Numbered from the stretch's first letter, positions 32,169 through 41,766 are shown. The stretch is 64,000 nt of DNA from Ohtaekwangia sp036503775 (GCA_036503775.1 DASXWH010000294.1:27555-91554); one strand, 5' to 3'. Notes: a model not told the origin generated them from the letters alone. A program made the numbers and translations.

Positions 32169-33248
32169 ATGATTTGTGAATCAGCAGTAACGCGAAGATC
32201 TTTTCTGAAGACGGCTTTCACAGCGCCCGTATTGCTTGTGGCGTTGGATGGGAAATCTCTTGCGCAGCAGCCCGCAGCTGATTTCGCCAAAAAGCTCGAG
32301 CCGCTCGGTCGCAACCTGGAATGGGAAAAAGGATACGTGTGGTGTAACAGCCCCATTGATGGACCGGATGGTGATGTGCATGTATTCTATTCACGCTGGA
32401 CAGCAGATAAAAAAATGGGAGGTTGGTTGAATGGCTGTGAGATTGCGCACGCTGTTGCACCCTCTCCGGAAGAACCCTTTGAATATGTGGAGACCATTCT
32501 CGCTCCGCGTGGCGGAAATTATTGGGATGCCACCACCTGTCACAATCCACACATTCAGAAAGTAGATGATGTGTATTGTCTCTTTTATATGGGCAATTCC
32601 AATGGCAGAACAAATACAAAACGAATTGGTTTAGCTACAGCAAAATCACTGAGCGGTCCATGGAAGAGACCGGATGAACCGATCCTTCAGCCGGGGGAAA
32701 GTGGTGCATGGGATGATCATTGCACCACCAATCCGGCATTTATAAAAAATACGGATGGAACATACTGGCTCTATTATAAATCCTGGAATACGCAAGAATA
32801 TGAATCGGCAACCGGTTCTATTCGTGGTAATCGTAAATATGGTATTGCGATCGCATCAACGATGGAAGGCCCTTACCTGAAATCAAAATACAATCCTGTT
32901 CTTGATTTTTCGAACAGAGGAAATAATGAGCAACTCGAAGATGCCTTTGTTTGGCGTGAAGATGATAAATTTAAAATGCTGGCGCGCGACATGGGGTTCT
33001 TCAATCACGAAGCCGGACTTTATCTTGAATCGAATGATGGCCTGAAATGGTCTGAGCCTGCCATCGCCTATTATGATCTGAAAACGTATGTGCAGGAGCC
33101 TGCGCCACCGGATTACCTGAAGCGGTATGGAAGATTCGAGCGGCCACAAGTATTGATACGCAATGGAAAACCTGCCTACCTGTTTACCGCAGCACAGGGC
33201 GGAAAGTATGGAACATCATCTGCATTTATATTTAAAATCAACCCATAA
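32169..33248 (+). CDS. Tat-exported beta-propeller protein, GH43/GH117-like
   Basis: The 359-residue protein has an N-terminal twin-arginine signal (VTRRSFLKTAF, then a hydrophobic stretch to about 32). The body shows repeated propeller blades of the GH43/GH32 superfamily: PIDGPDGDVHVFYSRW, NYWDATTCHNPHIQKVDDVYCLFYMG, CTTNPAFIKNTDGTYWLYYK and NEQLEDAFVWREDDKFKMLAR. Acids in these segments could form the catalytic set. It leads an operon with a Tat-exported Gfo/Idh/MocA protein (6 bp gap) and PL11. A glycosidase acting on rhamnogalacturonan fragments is likely, but the bond cut is unknown. Confidence 0.82.
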   Translation: MICESAVTRRSFLKTAFTAPVLLVALDGKSLAQQPAADFAKKLEPLGRNLEWEKGYVWCNSPIDGPDGDVHVFYSRWTADKKMGGWLNGCEIAHAVAPSPEEPFEYVETILAPRGGNYWDATTCHNPHIQKVDDVYCLFYMGNSNGRTNTKRIGLATAKSLSGPWKRPDEPILQPGESGAWDDHCTTNPAFIKNTDGTYWLYYKSWNTQEYESATGSIRGNRKYGIAIASTMEGPYLKSKYNPVLDFSNRGNNEQLEDAFVWREDDKFKMLARDMGFFNHEAGLYLESNDGLKWSEPAIAYYDLKTYVQEPAPPDYLKRYGRFERPQVLIRNGKPAYLFTAAQGGKYGTSSAFIFKINP

Positions 33249-33254
33249 CCTATC

Positions 33255-34622
33255 ATGAAAAAAGAGAATGTAACCCGGAGAGATTTTATGGCTGCATCTG
33301 GCGCACTGGCCGGGGCACTGCTTGTAAATCCTTTTGGCGCTGTAACATCAAAGGCCTGGACAATCGAAAACAAAAAGAGAGTTGCTGTTGTCGGAACAGG
33401 AAGTCGCGCGCATGGCATGTGGATGAAGGATGTTATAGAAGCGTATCCGGATAAAGTTGAGTTTGTAGGTCTTTGTGATATCAACCCCGGGCGACTGGAG
33501 TATTTTAAAAAATCTCTGGGCCTTTCCTGTCCGGTTTTCACCGACTTCGAAAAGATGATGAAGGATATAAAACCTGACACCCTGATCGTAACCACAGTGG
33601 ATGCCACCCATCATGAATTTATTATTCGGGGAATGGAGCTGGGCGCCAACATCATCACGGAAAAACCGATGACTACCGATGAACAAAAATGTCAGGCAAT
33701 TCTCGATGCCGAAAAACGTACCGGAAAAAAAGTTACCGTAACATTCAACTACCGTTACTCACCTCACCGCGCAAAGATGTATGAGTTGCTGCGCAGTGGT
33801 GCTATAGGCGATCTTACTTCGGTTGATTTTCATTGGTACCTCGATACCAGTCACGGTGCTGATTACTTCAGAAGATGGCATCGGCTTAAGGAAAAAGGTG
33901 GAACGCTCTGGGTGCATAAAGCAACGCACCATTTTGATTTATTGAACTGGTGGATCGAATCCGACCCGGCTGAAGTATTTGCTACCGGTACGCTGGATTT
34001 TTATGGAAAGAACAATGCATTCAGAAGTACAAACTGCCGACCCTGCCCGCATAAGGGAGAGTGTAAATTTTATTTCGATATCACCAAGAATCAGGGATAC
34101 ATGGACCTGTATGTGAATAATGAAAAACATGACGGCTACCTGCGCGATGGTTGTGTTTGGAAAGAGGATATCAACATTTACGATAAGATGGCTGCCACCA
34201 TCAAATATCAGAATGGAGTACAGGTGAGTTATTCACTCACTACCTATTCACCTTACGAAGGGTATCGCATTGCATTCAATGGAACAAAAGGAAGAATGGA
34301 TGTGTGGATCGAAGAGAGTAACCCGATTGAAAGAAAAGAATATGATGAGATCGTGCTCACCCGGAATTTCAGCACACGGGAGTTTATTCGTATTCCGCAC
34401 ACAAAAAGTGGTCACGGTGGTGGAGATAAATTATTAAAGGATAAAATCTTTGCCGGTGTAACCGATGATCCGTTACATCAGGCCGCCAGTGTTCGTGATG
34501 GAGCGCTGTCAATCCTGGTGGGTATTGCGGCACGTAAGAGTTGTGAAACCGGACAACCAGTGAAGATCGGTGACCTGACCAGCATCAAGCCCGGAGTAAA
34601 ACGGCAGTTTGTTACCGGATAG
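33255..34622 (+). CDS. Tat-exported Gfo/Idh/MocA-family oxidoreductase-like protein
   Basis: This 455-residue protein has a twin-arginine signal (VTRRDFMAASGALAGALLVN), a Rossmann domain (about 35-165: VAVVGTGSRAHGMWM, GLCDINPGRLEYFKK, and the EKP motif in NIITEKPMTTDEQ), and the Gfo alpha/beta domain with GTLWVHKATHHFDLLNWWI. An insertion CRPCPHKGEC (about 258-267) and later Cys could bind metal. Such exported members hold NAD tightly and some act as redox-assisted glycoside hydrolases. Pairing with the propeller protein upstream and PL11 downstream suggests processing of galacturonate-rhamnose units. The substrate is unknown. Confidence 0.88.
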   Translation: MKKENVTRRDFMAASGALAGALLVNPFGAVTSKAWTIENKKRVAVVGTGSRAHGMWMKDVIEAYPDKVEFVGLCDINPGRLEYFKKSLGLSCPVFTDFEKMMKDIKPDTLIVTTVDATHHEFIIRGMELGANIITEKPMTTDEQKCQAILDAEKRTGKKVTVTFNYRYSPHRAKMYELLRSGAIGDLTSVDFHWYLDTSHGADYFRRWHRLKEKGGTLWVHKATHHFDLLNWWIESDPAEVFATGTLDFYGKNNAFRSTNCRPCPHKGECKFYFDITKNQGYMDLYVNNEKHDGYLRDGCVWKEDINIYDKMAATIKYQNGVQVSYSLTTYSPYEGYRIAFNGTKGRMDVWIEESNPIERKEYDEIVLTRNFSTREFIRIPHTKSGHGGGDKLLKDKIFAGVTDDPLHQAASVRDGALSILVGIAARKSCETGQPVKIGDLTSIKPGVKRQFVTG

Positions 34623-34661
34623 TAAAGTAATCACATAGTCAACTTCTTATAAAAATTCAAT

Positions 34662-36545
34662 ATGAGAAAAATACTCATACTGGTATTGCTATGCCTGTGC
34701 ACAGCTTGCGTTCCGGTATTCGCTCAGCGATACATGGAAGATCTTGATCGGGGTGTTGTTGCTATTCGCCAGGATTCACGCAAGGTATTTGTAAGCTGGC
34801 GGTTGCTGGGAAATGAACCGGATGATGTTTCATTCAATGTATATCGTACATCAAAAAAAGATACCCGAAAGCTGAACGCGAAACCATTAACAGAGTTGAC
34901 GTTCTTTGTTGATTCCCTCGCAGACTTTTCAGCTGACAATTCCTGGTTTGTTAAAGCGGTGACCGATAAAAAAGAACAAACAGCAAGTGAGTCATTTACC
35001 CTGCCGGCAAACTCACCGGTTCAACCGTATGTAATCATTCCCATGAAAACACCCGAAGGGTATTCACCCAACGATGCTTCTCCGGGAGACCTGGATGGTG
35101 ATGGACAATATGAACTGGTTATTCACATGACGGGCAGAGGCCGCGACAATTCACAAAAAGGTATAACTGATCCACCCATTCTTCATGCATATAAGTTGGA
35201 CGGGACGTTCTTATGGAGCATCAACCTGGGAAAAAATATCCGTGAGGGTGCGCACTATACACAATTCATGGTTTACGATCTGGATGGAGATGGAAAAGCA
35301 GAAGTGGCGTGTAAAACAGCTGATGGTACAACCGATGCAAAGGGAACAATCATCGGTGATGGAAAAGCTGATCACCGTAATGCGGATGGCTACATTCTCC
35401 GAGGACCGGAATACCTTACGATTTTTGACGGATTGACCGGAGCGGCATTGGCCACCACAGACTATATTCCTTCACGGCATCCGGATACAGAAAATCCATC
35501 CACAGAGCAACTTAAAGAAGTTTGGGGTGATGGTTATGGAAATCGGATGGATCGGTTTCTCGCCTGTATTGCCTATCTCGATGGTGAGCGTCCAAGCCTG
35601 GTGATGGCAAGAGGATACTATACACGCACAGTGCTGGCGGCATGGAACTGGCGTGAAGGTAAATTATCCCCGGTATGGACATTTGATAGTGATGCTTCTG
35701 AAGCGAACAGACTCTACCGTGGACAGGGCAATCACAACCTCAGTGTAGGCGATGTTGATCATGACGGGAAGGATGAAATAATTTATGGTGCGTGTGTGAT
35801 CGATGACAATGGTAAAGGTCTGTATTCAACAGGGCTCGGTCATGGTGATGCTATTCATTTTTCTGATCTCGATCCGGATCGGGCAGGACTGGAAATTTTT
35901 GATATACAGGAAAGATTCGATGATGCAGGCGCTCATTTCCGTGATGCACGAACCGGAGAAATTCTTTGGAAGAAACCTTCGGTGAAGGCTGGTGAAGATG
36001 GAGAAGGCCCGGGGCGAGGTAATTCAGTTGACATCGATCCGCGATACAGTGGACATGAGTCATGGGTTAAGGGAGCAAACATCACCGGTTTATTCTCTGC
36101 GAAAGGAGAGAAGATTTCGGATAAGGAACCTGCGTCCTGCAACTTTGCAGTATGGTGGGATGATGATCTGCTTCGTGAACTTTTAGATAAGAATGTTATT
36201 TCAAAATGGAACTGGAATAACAATGTACTTGAGCCTTTGGTCACAGCGGACGAATGCATGTCGAACAACGGAAGCAAATCAACACCTGTATTAAGTGCTG
36301 ACATACTGGGTGACTGGCGTGAAGAAGTGATCTGGCGAACGAAAGATAATCAGGCATTGCACCTGTACGTTTCAACGATCCCGACAACCTACCGCTTCAT
36401 TGCCCTGATGCATGATCCGGTATACCGACTGGCGGTCGCGTGGCAGAACGTAGCGTATAACCAACCTCCTCATGTTAGCTATTATATGGGTGAAGGTATG
36501 AAACAGCCTTCGCGCCCCGTTATTCGAACCATAAAAAAGAAATGA
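34662..36545 (+). CDS. PL11 rhamnogalacturonan lyase
   Basis: The 627-residue secreted enzyme has a signal peptide (to about 22; a lipobox-like TAC is also present). The N-terminal fibronectin-like part (RYMEDLDRGVVAIRQDSRKV, FVSWRLLGNEPDDVSFNVYR) leads into an eight-bladed propeller with calcium-type DxDGD loops (DLDGDGQYE, DLDGDGKAE, DVDHDGKDE). GYGNRMDRFLACIAYLDG and GDWREEVIWRTKDNQALHLY are PL11 hallmarks. It cleaves the rhamnose-galacturonate backbone of rhamnogalacturonan I by beta-elimination, giving the unsaturated ends that GH105 removes. It is third in the operon from 32169. Confidence 0.95.
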   Translation: MRKILILVLLCLCTACVPVFAQRYMEDLDRGVVAIRQDSRKVFVSWRLLGNEPDDVSFNVYRTSKKDTRKLNAKPLTELTFFVDSLADFSADNSWFVKAVTDKKEQTASESFTLPANSPVQPYVIIPMKTPEGYSPNDASPGDLDGDGQYELVIHMTGRGRDNSQKGITDPPILHAYKLDGTFLWSINLGKNIREGAHYTQFMVYDLDGDGKAEVACKTADGTTDAKGTIIGDGKADHRNADGYILRGPEYLTIFDGLTGAALATTDYIPSRHPDTENPSTEQLKEVWGDGYGNRMDRFLACIAYLDGERPSLVMARGYYTRTVLAAWNWREGKLSPVWTFDSDASEANRLYRGQGNHNLSVGDVDHDGKDEIIYGACVIDDNGKGLYSTGLGHGDAIHFSDLDPDRAGLEIFDIQERFDDAGAHFRDARTGEILWKKPSVKAGEDGEGPGRGNSVDIDPRYSGHESWVKGANITGLFSAKGEKISDKEPASCNFAVWWDDDLLRELLDKNVISKWNWNNNVLEPLVTADECMSNNGSKSTPVLSADILGDWREEVIWRTKDNQALHLYVSTIPTTYRFIALMHDPVYRLAVAWQNVAYNQPPHVSYYMGEGMKQPSRPVIRTIKKK

Positions 36546-36614
36546 TCCTGCTTTAGTAAAAACTAAACCAAACTTCTTCTGAATTTTGTTTACTTGTAAA
36601 TCATCGGTAAACAT

Positions 36615-37187
36615 ATGGATCAGCTTCTCAATACACTTTCCCGACCCTGGCCATGGTACATTGCCGGGCCTTTGATCGGACTCACGGTTCCATTGCTTTT
36701 AATCCTGGGGAATAAAGCTTTCGGAATTTCTTCTTCGCTTCGTCATATATGTGCGGCCTGCATCCCGGCTAACATCACCTTTCTTAAATATGATTGGAAA
36801 AAGGAGGCCTGGAATTTATTCTTTGTATGTGGTGTGATACTGGGAGGCATTGTAGCGGCTACTGCACTCGCTTCACCTGCCCCGGTTTCCATTCACGAAA
36901 ATTTGCGTCAGGAGCTTCAGCAGTATGGTATCTCAACGATCAATGCCCTTGAACCGGAAGAGTTGTTCAATTTTTCAATGCTCTTCACCTGGAAAGGATT
37001 TATCGTGATGGTAGTGGGTGGTTTTCTTGTTGGTTTTGGAACCCGATATGCCGGTGGTTGTACTTCCGGCCATTCCATCACGGGGATTTCCAATCTTCAG
37101 GTTTCTTCGATCATAGCTACGATCTGTTTTATGATCGGGGGGATCATCATGGCGAATTTTGTTCTTCCGTATATTCTAACCCTGTGA
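36615..37187 (+). CDS. YeeE/YedE-family sulfur transporter, first half
   Basis: The 190-residue inner-membrane protein has about four to five helices and the family motif GTRYAGGCTSGHSITGISNLQ (conserved Cys about 149). In many bacteria YeeE/YedE (TsuA-like, thiosulfate or sulfur-compound import) is split into two consecutive genes, as here: the partner begins 2 bp after this stop. No rhodanese or persulfide dioxygenase gene is adjacent. It is preceded by about 69 bp with no clear terminator for the PL11 operon. Confidence 0.87.
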   Translation: MDQLLNTLSRPWPWYIAGPLIGLTVPLLLILGNKAFGISSSLRHICAACIPANITFLKYDWKKEAWNLFFVCGVILGGIVAATALASPAPVSIHENLRQELQQYGISTINALEPEELFNFSMLFTWKGFIVMVVGGFLVGFGTRYAGGCTSGHSITGISNLQVSSIIATICFMIGGIIMANFVLPYILTL

Positions 37188-37189
37188 TC

Positions 37190-37690
37190 ATGGAGCCCCG
37201 GAGAGAAAAAATAATTAACACTGATTTTGAAGTTCGTTCACTGGATTCTGTTTCAGAAAATCGTGAACGATCACCCTGGACAGGCAACATTAAATTCCTG
37301 ATTGCGGGTATTGCTTTTGGAATTTTATTGGTGAAAGCGGAGGTGGTATCCTGGTATCGCATTCAGGAAATGTTCCGCTTTCAGTCTTTTCACATGTATG
37401 GTGTGATCGGTTCTGCAGTGGCGGTTGGAATGATCGCTGTTTTTATGATCAAAAGATTCAGGATCAAAACCATCCAGGGTACAGCCATTGAGCTTCCACA
37501 AAAACCTTTTCATAAGGGCAATGTATATGGCGGATTACTTTTTGGTTTCGGCTGGGCGATGACAGGAGCCTGTCCGGGACCCTTATTCGCGTTGATCGGA
37601 TCAGGTTTCTACGTTATCGCAGTAGTCTTATTAAGTGCTATTGCCGGTACGTGGGTGTATGGATTGATCCGCGATCGCCTCCCTCATTAA
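37190..37690 (+). CDS. YeeE/YedE-family (DUF6691-type) sulfur transporter, second half
   Basis: The ATG at 37190 gives 166 residues, with about four helices and the second family motif GFGWAMTGACPGPLFALIGSG. An upstream frame from 37058 overlaps the partner gene and is not used. Its N-terminal 25 residues are charged and cytoplasmic. The two halves should assemble into one transport unit for a reduced sulfur compound. Translation is probably coupled. Confidence 0.87.
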   Translation: MEPRREKIINTDFEVRSLDSVSENRERSPWTGNIKFLIAGIAFGILLVKAEVVSWYRIQEMFRFQSFHMYGVIGSAVAVGMIAVFMIKRFRIKTIQGTAIELPQKPFHKGNVYGGLLFGFGWAMTGACPGPLFALIGSGFYVIAVVLLSAIAGTWVYGLIRDRLPH

Positions 37691-37752
37691 GTCTTTTGTC
37701 TCTCAGAGTTTTCTTTCTGTGCTGTGTCTTCTGCGAGTCACATGGATCTCAC

Positions 37753-39690
37753 TTACATGCTCCTTTTTAATTGAGGCGGCTCTGCCTGGTGATAGATCAA
37801 TGGAATATATTCCACGGCCACATCACTCTTGTCCAACCCAAATGCTTTCTCATCGCTTTGTCCTAAATACTTCAGGAAGAAATATACATTCAGCAATAGT
37901 CCGTCACGGAGGGTGAATTCATTTTCCACGGAGAGGAATTTTTCAATCACTACAAATTTGAAATCAGGCTCGGGATTGTATTTTGTTGATCCGTCTGGCC
38001 GGATGTGAAGATTGAGTTCCTTGTTTGCAACCAGTTCACGTACGATGTGTTTGAAGAACAATTCCGATCGCGGTTGCACTCTGAACCCGGCATTGATCGT
38101 CACCTTGATCACTTTATCATCGATCAATTCAGAAACTTCATACGTCAGTGTATACGGCTCATCGGTGCGATGGATATGCAGAAACCAATACACATCCGCG
38201 CGTTTGGGTTTCTTGGAAAAAATGGATTTGATGATTTTTTCCTCAACCTGTTCCCGGTGATTGGCTTTGGTCAGATAGATAAGATGGGTGGCGAATTTAG
38301 GAATGTGATCATCCTGGCTCAGCTCCTGAATTAAGGATGTGTACTTCCCAAGTTCAACAAACTTCACCAGGCGGTTGTTGATCTTCCGGGCATAGTACCA
38401 GATATACATCACCATAAAGATGAAGAGCTCAAAAAACAGGAACATCCAGCGTTCTTTTATCTTGGCCACATTGGTAATAAAAAAGGAAAGTTCAATGGTT
38501 CCGAATACCAGGATAAACAGGATTACCAAAGCTGTATTCCATTTCTTCCGGTAGATCATAAAGTAAGCCAGTAGTATGGTGGTCATCAGCATCGCTACGG
38601 TAATTGAAAAACCGTAGGCAGCTTCCATGTGTGTTGAATTCTTAAAGTAGAGGATCATCAGTACACAACCCACCCAAAGAATGGTATTCACACTGGGAAT
38701 ATAGATCTGTCCTTTCAGATTCGTAGGTTGACGCACCGTAACCCGTGGCCAGAAATTCAAACTCATGGCCTCACTAATCAGTGTGTAAGAACCGCTGATC
38801 AATGCCTGCGATGCGATGATGGTAGCCGCTGTGGCAATGATGATCCCGGGAATAAGAAACCACTGCGGCATCATTTCAAAAAATGGATTTCGTCCATCCA
38901 GCAAAGGATTGTCCTGATGCAGTAACCATGCACCTTGCCCCATGTAATTCACCACCAGGCAAATTTTCACAAAGGCCCATGTGATGCGGATATTCTTTCT
39001 TCCGCAATGACCGAGGTCGGAATACAACGCTTCAGCTCCGGTAGTTGCCAGAAAGACGGCCCCGAGTAACCAGAAACCATGCGGGTATTTCATGAGCAAC
39101 TGGTAGGCATATTCCGGATTGATGGCCTTGATTACATCGGGGTAATGGATCACCTGACTTACCCCCACAACAAACAGCATACTGAACCAGATGACCATGA
39201 TAGGCCCGAATGATGAGCCGATCTTCTGTGTTCCAAAACGCTGAAAGAAAAAAAGGAGCGAAAGAATGACGATCACAATCGGTACAGTAGGAATATCGGG
39301 TATGATCATATCAAGCCCTTCAACAGCAGAAGCCACTGAAATGGGTGGTGTAATAATGCCATCTGCCAGTAGTGTGGTTGCTCCGAGGATAGTAGGGATC
39401 ACCAGACCTTTTCCATATCGTCTTACCAGGGCATATAAAGAGAACACGCCACCTTCTCCCTGGTTGTCGGCCATAAGGGTTATGAAAATGTATTTCACCG
39501 TAGTCTGGAGAACCAACGTCCAGAAGACACAGGAGATTCCACCGAGGACCAGCGTTTCCTCAATAAGGCGATCACCGATAACAGCCTTCAGAACATACAG
39601 TGGACTTGTTCCGATATCACCGTAAATGATACCGAGGGCTATTAACAAAGAGGCAATAGTGATCCTGTTCGAATGATTATCCGATTTCAT
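37753..39690 (-). CDS. kup: Kup-type potassium uptake protein
   Basis: The 645-residue protein has twelve predicted helices in the first ~430 residues and a cytoplasmic C-terminal domain. Kup signatures are LGIIYGDIGTSPLYVLKAV, DNQGEGGVFSLYALVRR, LADGIITPPISVASAVEGL and GAEALYSDLGHCGRKNIR. It imports K+ with protons. It lies 25 bp downstream of a KdpE-like response regulator gene, in the same direction as the sensor and regulator, so its expression may be under that system. Confidence 0.95.
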   Translation of the reverse strand: MKSDNHSNRITIASLLIALGIIYGDIGTSPLYVLKAVIGDRLIEETLVLGGISCVFWTLVLQTTVKYIFITLMADNQGEGGVFSLYALVRRYGKGLVIPTILGATTLLADGIITPPISVASAVEGLDMIIPDIPTVPIVIVILSLLFFFQRFGTQKIGSSFGPIMVIWFSMLFVVGVSQVIHYPDVIKAINPEYAYQLLMKYPHGFWLLGAVFLATTGAEALYSDLGHCGRKNIRITWAFVKICLVVNYMGQGAWLLHQDNPLLDGRNPFFEMMPQWFLIPGIIIATAATIIASQALISGSYTLISEAMSLNFWPRVTVRQPTNLKGQIYIPSVNTILWVGCVLMILYFKNSTHMEAAYGFSITVAMLMTTILLAYFMIYRKKWNTALVILFILVFGTIELSFFITNVAKIKERWMFLFFELFIFMVMYIWYYARKINNRLVKFVELGKYTSLIQELSQDDHIPKFATHLIYLTKANHREQVEEKIIKSIFSKKPKRADVYWFLHIHRTDEPYTLTYEVSELIDDKVIKVTINAGFRVQPRSELFFKHIVRELVANKELNLHIRPDGSTKYNPEPDFKFVVIEKFLSVENEFTLRDGLLLNVYFFLKYLGQSDEKAFGLDKSDVAVEYIPLIYHQAEPPQLKRSM

Positions 39691-39715
39691 TTTCTGTTCC
39701 GATTTTGTTGTTGAA

Positions 39716-40399
39716 TTATTTTCCGTTGAACCGGTAGCCTACACCTGATTCAGTTATGATGTGGGCAGGGCGGTTAGCATCTGTTTCAATTTTCTTTCTG
39801 AGCTGAGCAATAAACACGCGCAGGTATTGGGATTCATTCCGGTAGGATGGGCCCCACACCTGGTTGAGCAGGTATTGATGGGTCAATACTTTTCCTTCGT
39901 TCTTGGCGAACAAAGCCAGTAGCGTATATTCTGTAGCGGTCAGCTTTATTGCTGAACCATTCTTCTTCACGCTTCGTGCGGCAAAATCAATGGTGATGTC
40001 TCCCAGTTCAGCAACCGGATTATTTTCATCGCTATTATTCTTTCGCAGAGCAGAACGGATGCGGGCCAGCAATTCACCTGTACGGAATGGCTTTACCAGA
40101 TAATCACTGGCACCATTGTCGAGCGCTTTGACAATATCACTTTCGTCACGCTGTACAGAGAGGATGATGATCGGATTACTATACCACTCCCGTAAATGAC
40201 GCAACACCTCGTGACCGTTTTCATCGGGCAATCCCAGATCCAGGAGGATCAGGTCGGGTGGGTGACTCGCTACCAGCATCAGTCCTTCTTTTGCCGTGGA
40301 AGCTTCCTGTACCCGGTATTCGTTCGACTGTAACGTGATCGTCAGCAGCTTCCGGATCTGCACCTCATCATCAATAACCAATACAGATGCACTACTCAT
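39716..40399 (-). CDS. KdpE-like OmpR-family response regulator
   Basis: The 227-residue regulator has a receiver domain (VLVIDDEVQIRKLL, phospho-Asp in LILLDLGLPDENG, Lys in DYLVKPFRTGELLARI) and a winged-helix output domain ending ESQYLRVFIAQLRKKIETDA, HIITESGVGYRFNGK, closely matching KdpE. Its start overlaps the sensor kinase end by 8 bp. It likely activates the downstream kup gene, as no kdpFABC genes are present. Confidence 0.92.
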   Translation of the reverse strand: MSSASVLVIDDEVQIRKLLTITLQSNEYRVQEASTAKEGLMLVASHPPDLILLDLGLPDENGHEVLRHLREWYSNPIIILSVQRDESDIVKALDNGASDYLVKPFRTGELLARIRSALRKNNSDENNPVAELGDITIDFAARSVKKNGSAIKLTATEYTLLALFAKNEGKVLTHQYLLNQVWGPSYRNESQYLRVFIAQLRKKIETDANRPAHIITESGVGYRFNGK

Positions 40400-41474
40400 T
40401 TTTCAATCCCGTTAGGTAAGATGTTTCTGTAGGAATTTCTATCGTGAACATGGCGCCACATACCGGCATATTCTCAAGCCGGATGGTACCATTATGCGCC
40501 TCAACAAAACCTCGTGCGATAGAAAGACCAAGGCCTGTTCCACCGGTTTTTGTTCCCTGCAGCCTATAGAACTTGTCAAATACCAAGGCTATTTCATTTT
40601 CGGGAAAACCCTGGCCGTTGTCGGCTATCGTGATCACCAGTTTTTCTTCCGGGCAATCAGCCACGATCGTCACCGTTGAATCCGGTGGTGTGTGAATGGC
40701 AGCATTGCTGATCAGGTTATAAAGCACCTGTTCCATCAGTCCGAAATCAAGTTTGAATAGAGGGAACCGTTCCGGAATGTAAACCGCTGTCCGGTTCTTT
40801 TCCAGCAGCGGTTCGAGATGCTGGAGTGTACGATACACCAGATCATTAATATCACACCAGTCTTTTTTTACTTTCAGGTAACCGGATTCAAGCCTTGACA
40901 TATTCAGGAGATTTTCAACCTGATCATTCAACCGGAGAGAAGCAATGGATATTTCATCCAGCAAGGCAGACTTGTCCTGATCGGTTAATCGTTCACTGCC
41001 GGTTTGTAAATTATCGGTAGCTCCGATAATGGTAGTAATGGGTGTTCGGAGTTCATGTGAAAGAGAATTAAACAGGGTATTGTAGAATTTAACGGCATTG
41101 GCTTTCTCTTCTTTCGCACGGATCTCTTTTTGCATTTGCCGGATCTTGTACGTGAGGGTGGCGTTGATCAGGGCTATGATAAAGTACATCAGCAACAGAA
41201 GCCGGTCTTCTGTATTACTTATGGTAAAAGTAAAACGGGGTGGAATGAAAAGCACATCCCAAAGCAGGGCGCTGAGAATGGCGGCCGTCAATACCGGAAG
41301 AATATCCAGGAACATGGCCAGCAAGGATACCGTCACCAATAACATGAAAGCCACAATACGGTACTCCAGGAATCCATGTAAGCCCAGACCTATGGCGGCC
41401 ACAACACTCACCGTTGCAATGCTGATGAGGTATTGATTTTTTTTAGATGGATTATGAAGCAGGTAATTTTTCAT
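40392..41474 (-). CDS. Short KdpD-like sensor histidine kinase
   Basis: The ATG at 41474 (MKNYLLHNPSKKNQ) is used; an upstream start at 41498 adds eight residues. The 360-residue kinase has a four-helix DUF4118 membrane domain (about 15-105), a HisKA domain with SLSHELRTPITTIIGATDNL, and an HATPase domain (NLISNAAIHT, IADNGQGFP, GTGLGLSIARGFVEAHNG). It lacks the N-terminal KdpD and Usp domains of classic KdpD. It overlaps the regulator by 8 bp. It is probably a membrane sensor of K+ or osmotic state controlling kup. Confidence 0.92.
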   Translation of the reverse strand: MKNYLLHNPSKKNQYLISIATVSVVAAIGLGLHGFLEYRIVAFMLLVTVSLLAMFLDILPVLTAAILSALLWDVLFIPPRFTFTISNTEDRLLLLMYFIIALINATLTYKIRQMQKEIRAKEEKANAVKFYNTLFNSLSHELRTPITTIIGATDNLQTGSERLTDQDKSALLDEISIASLRLNDQVENLLNMSRLESGYLKVKKDWCDINDLVYRTLQHLEPLLEKNRTAVYIPERFPLFKLDFGLMEQVLYNLISNAAIHTPPDSTVTIVADCPEEKLVITIADNGQGFPENEIALVFDKFYRLQGTKTGGTGLGLSIARGFVEAHNGTIRLENMPVCGAMFTIEIPTETSYLTGLKNE

Positions 41475-41586
41475 GACTCCTTCTGCATGACAAGGCAAAA
41501 GTAGCGGCAGAATTATAAATAGCGTATTAAAGAACCGGTATTCGGTATAAGGATTTTATAAAGATTCAAGTCGGCCCCGAGGACGA

Positions 41587-41766
41587 TCAGGTCTTTGTTT
41601 TATTGCCAGCAGGTTGCCGGCCGGGAACAGAACGGCTAAACCAACGGATTATATTCTGGATTATCCGAAATCCGATAAATGCACAAATACCGAAAAGTGA
41701 GAAGAGTAAAAAGAAGCCCCAGATATTTAAAATGGTAAGTTCGATGGATGCAAGAGTATGAATCAT
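41587..41766 (-). CDS. Small single-pass membrane protein
   Basis: From ATG 41766 the protein has 59 residues, with one long hydrophobic helix (NIWGFFLLFSLFGICAFIGF) and a basic Pro/Gly-rich tail. It lies 113 bp upstream of the KdpD-like kinase, in the same direction, so it may belong with the potassium genes. No homolog is recognised. A start at 41784 is also possible. Confidence 0.5.
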   Translation of the reverse strand: MIHTLASIELTILNIWGFFLLFSLFGICAFIGFRIIQNIIRWFSRSVPGRQPAGNKTKT

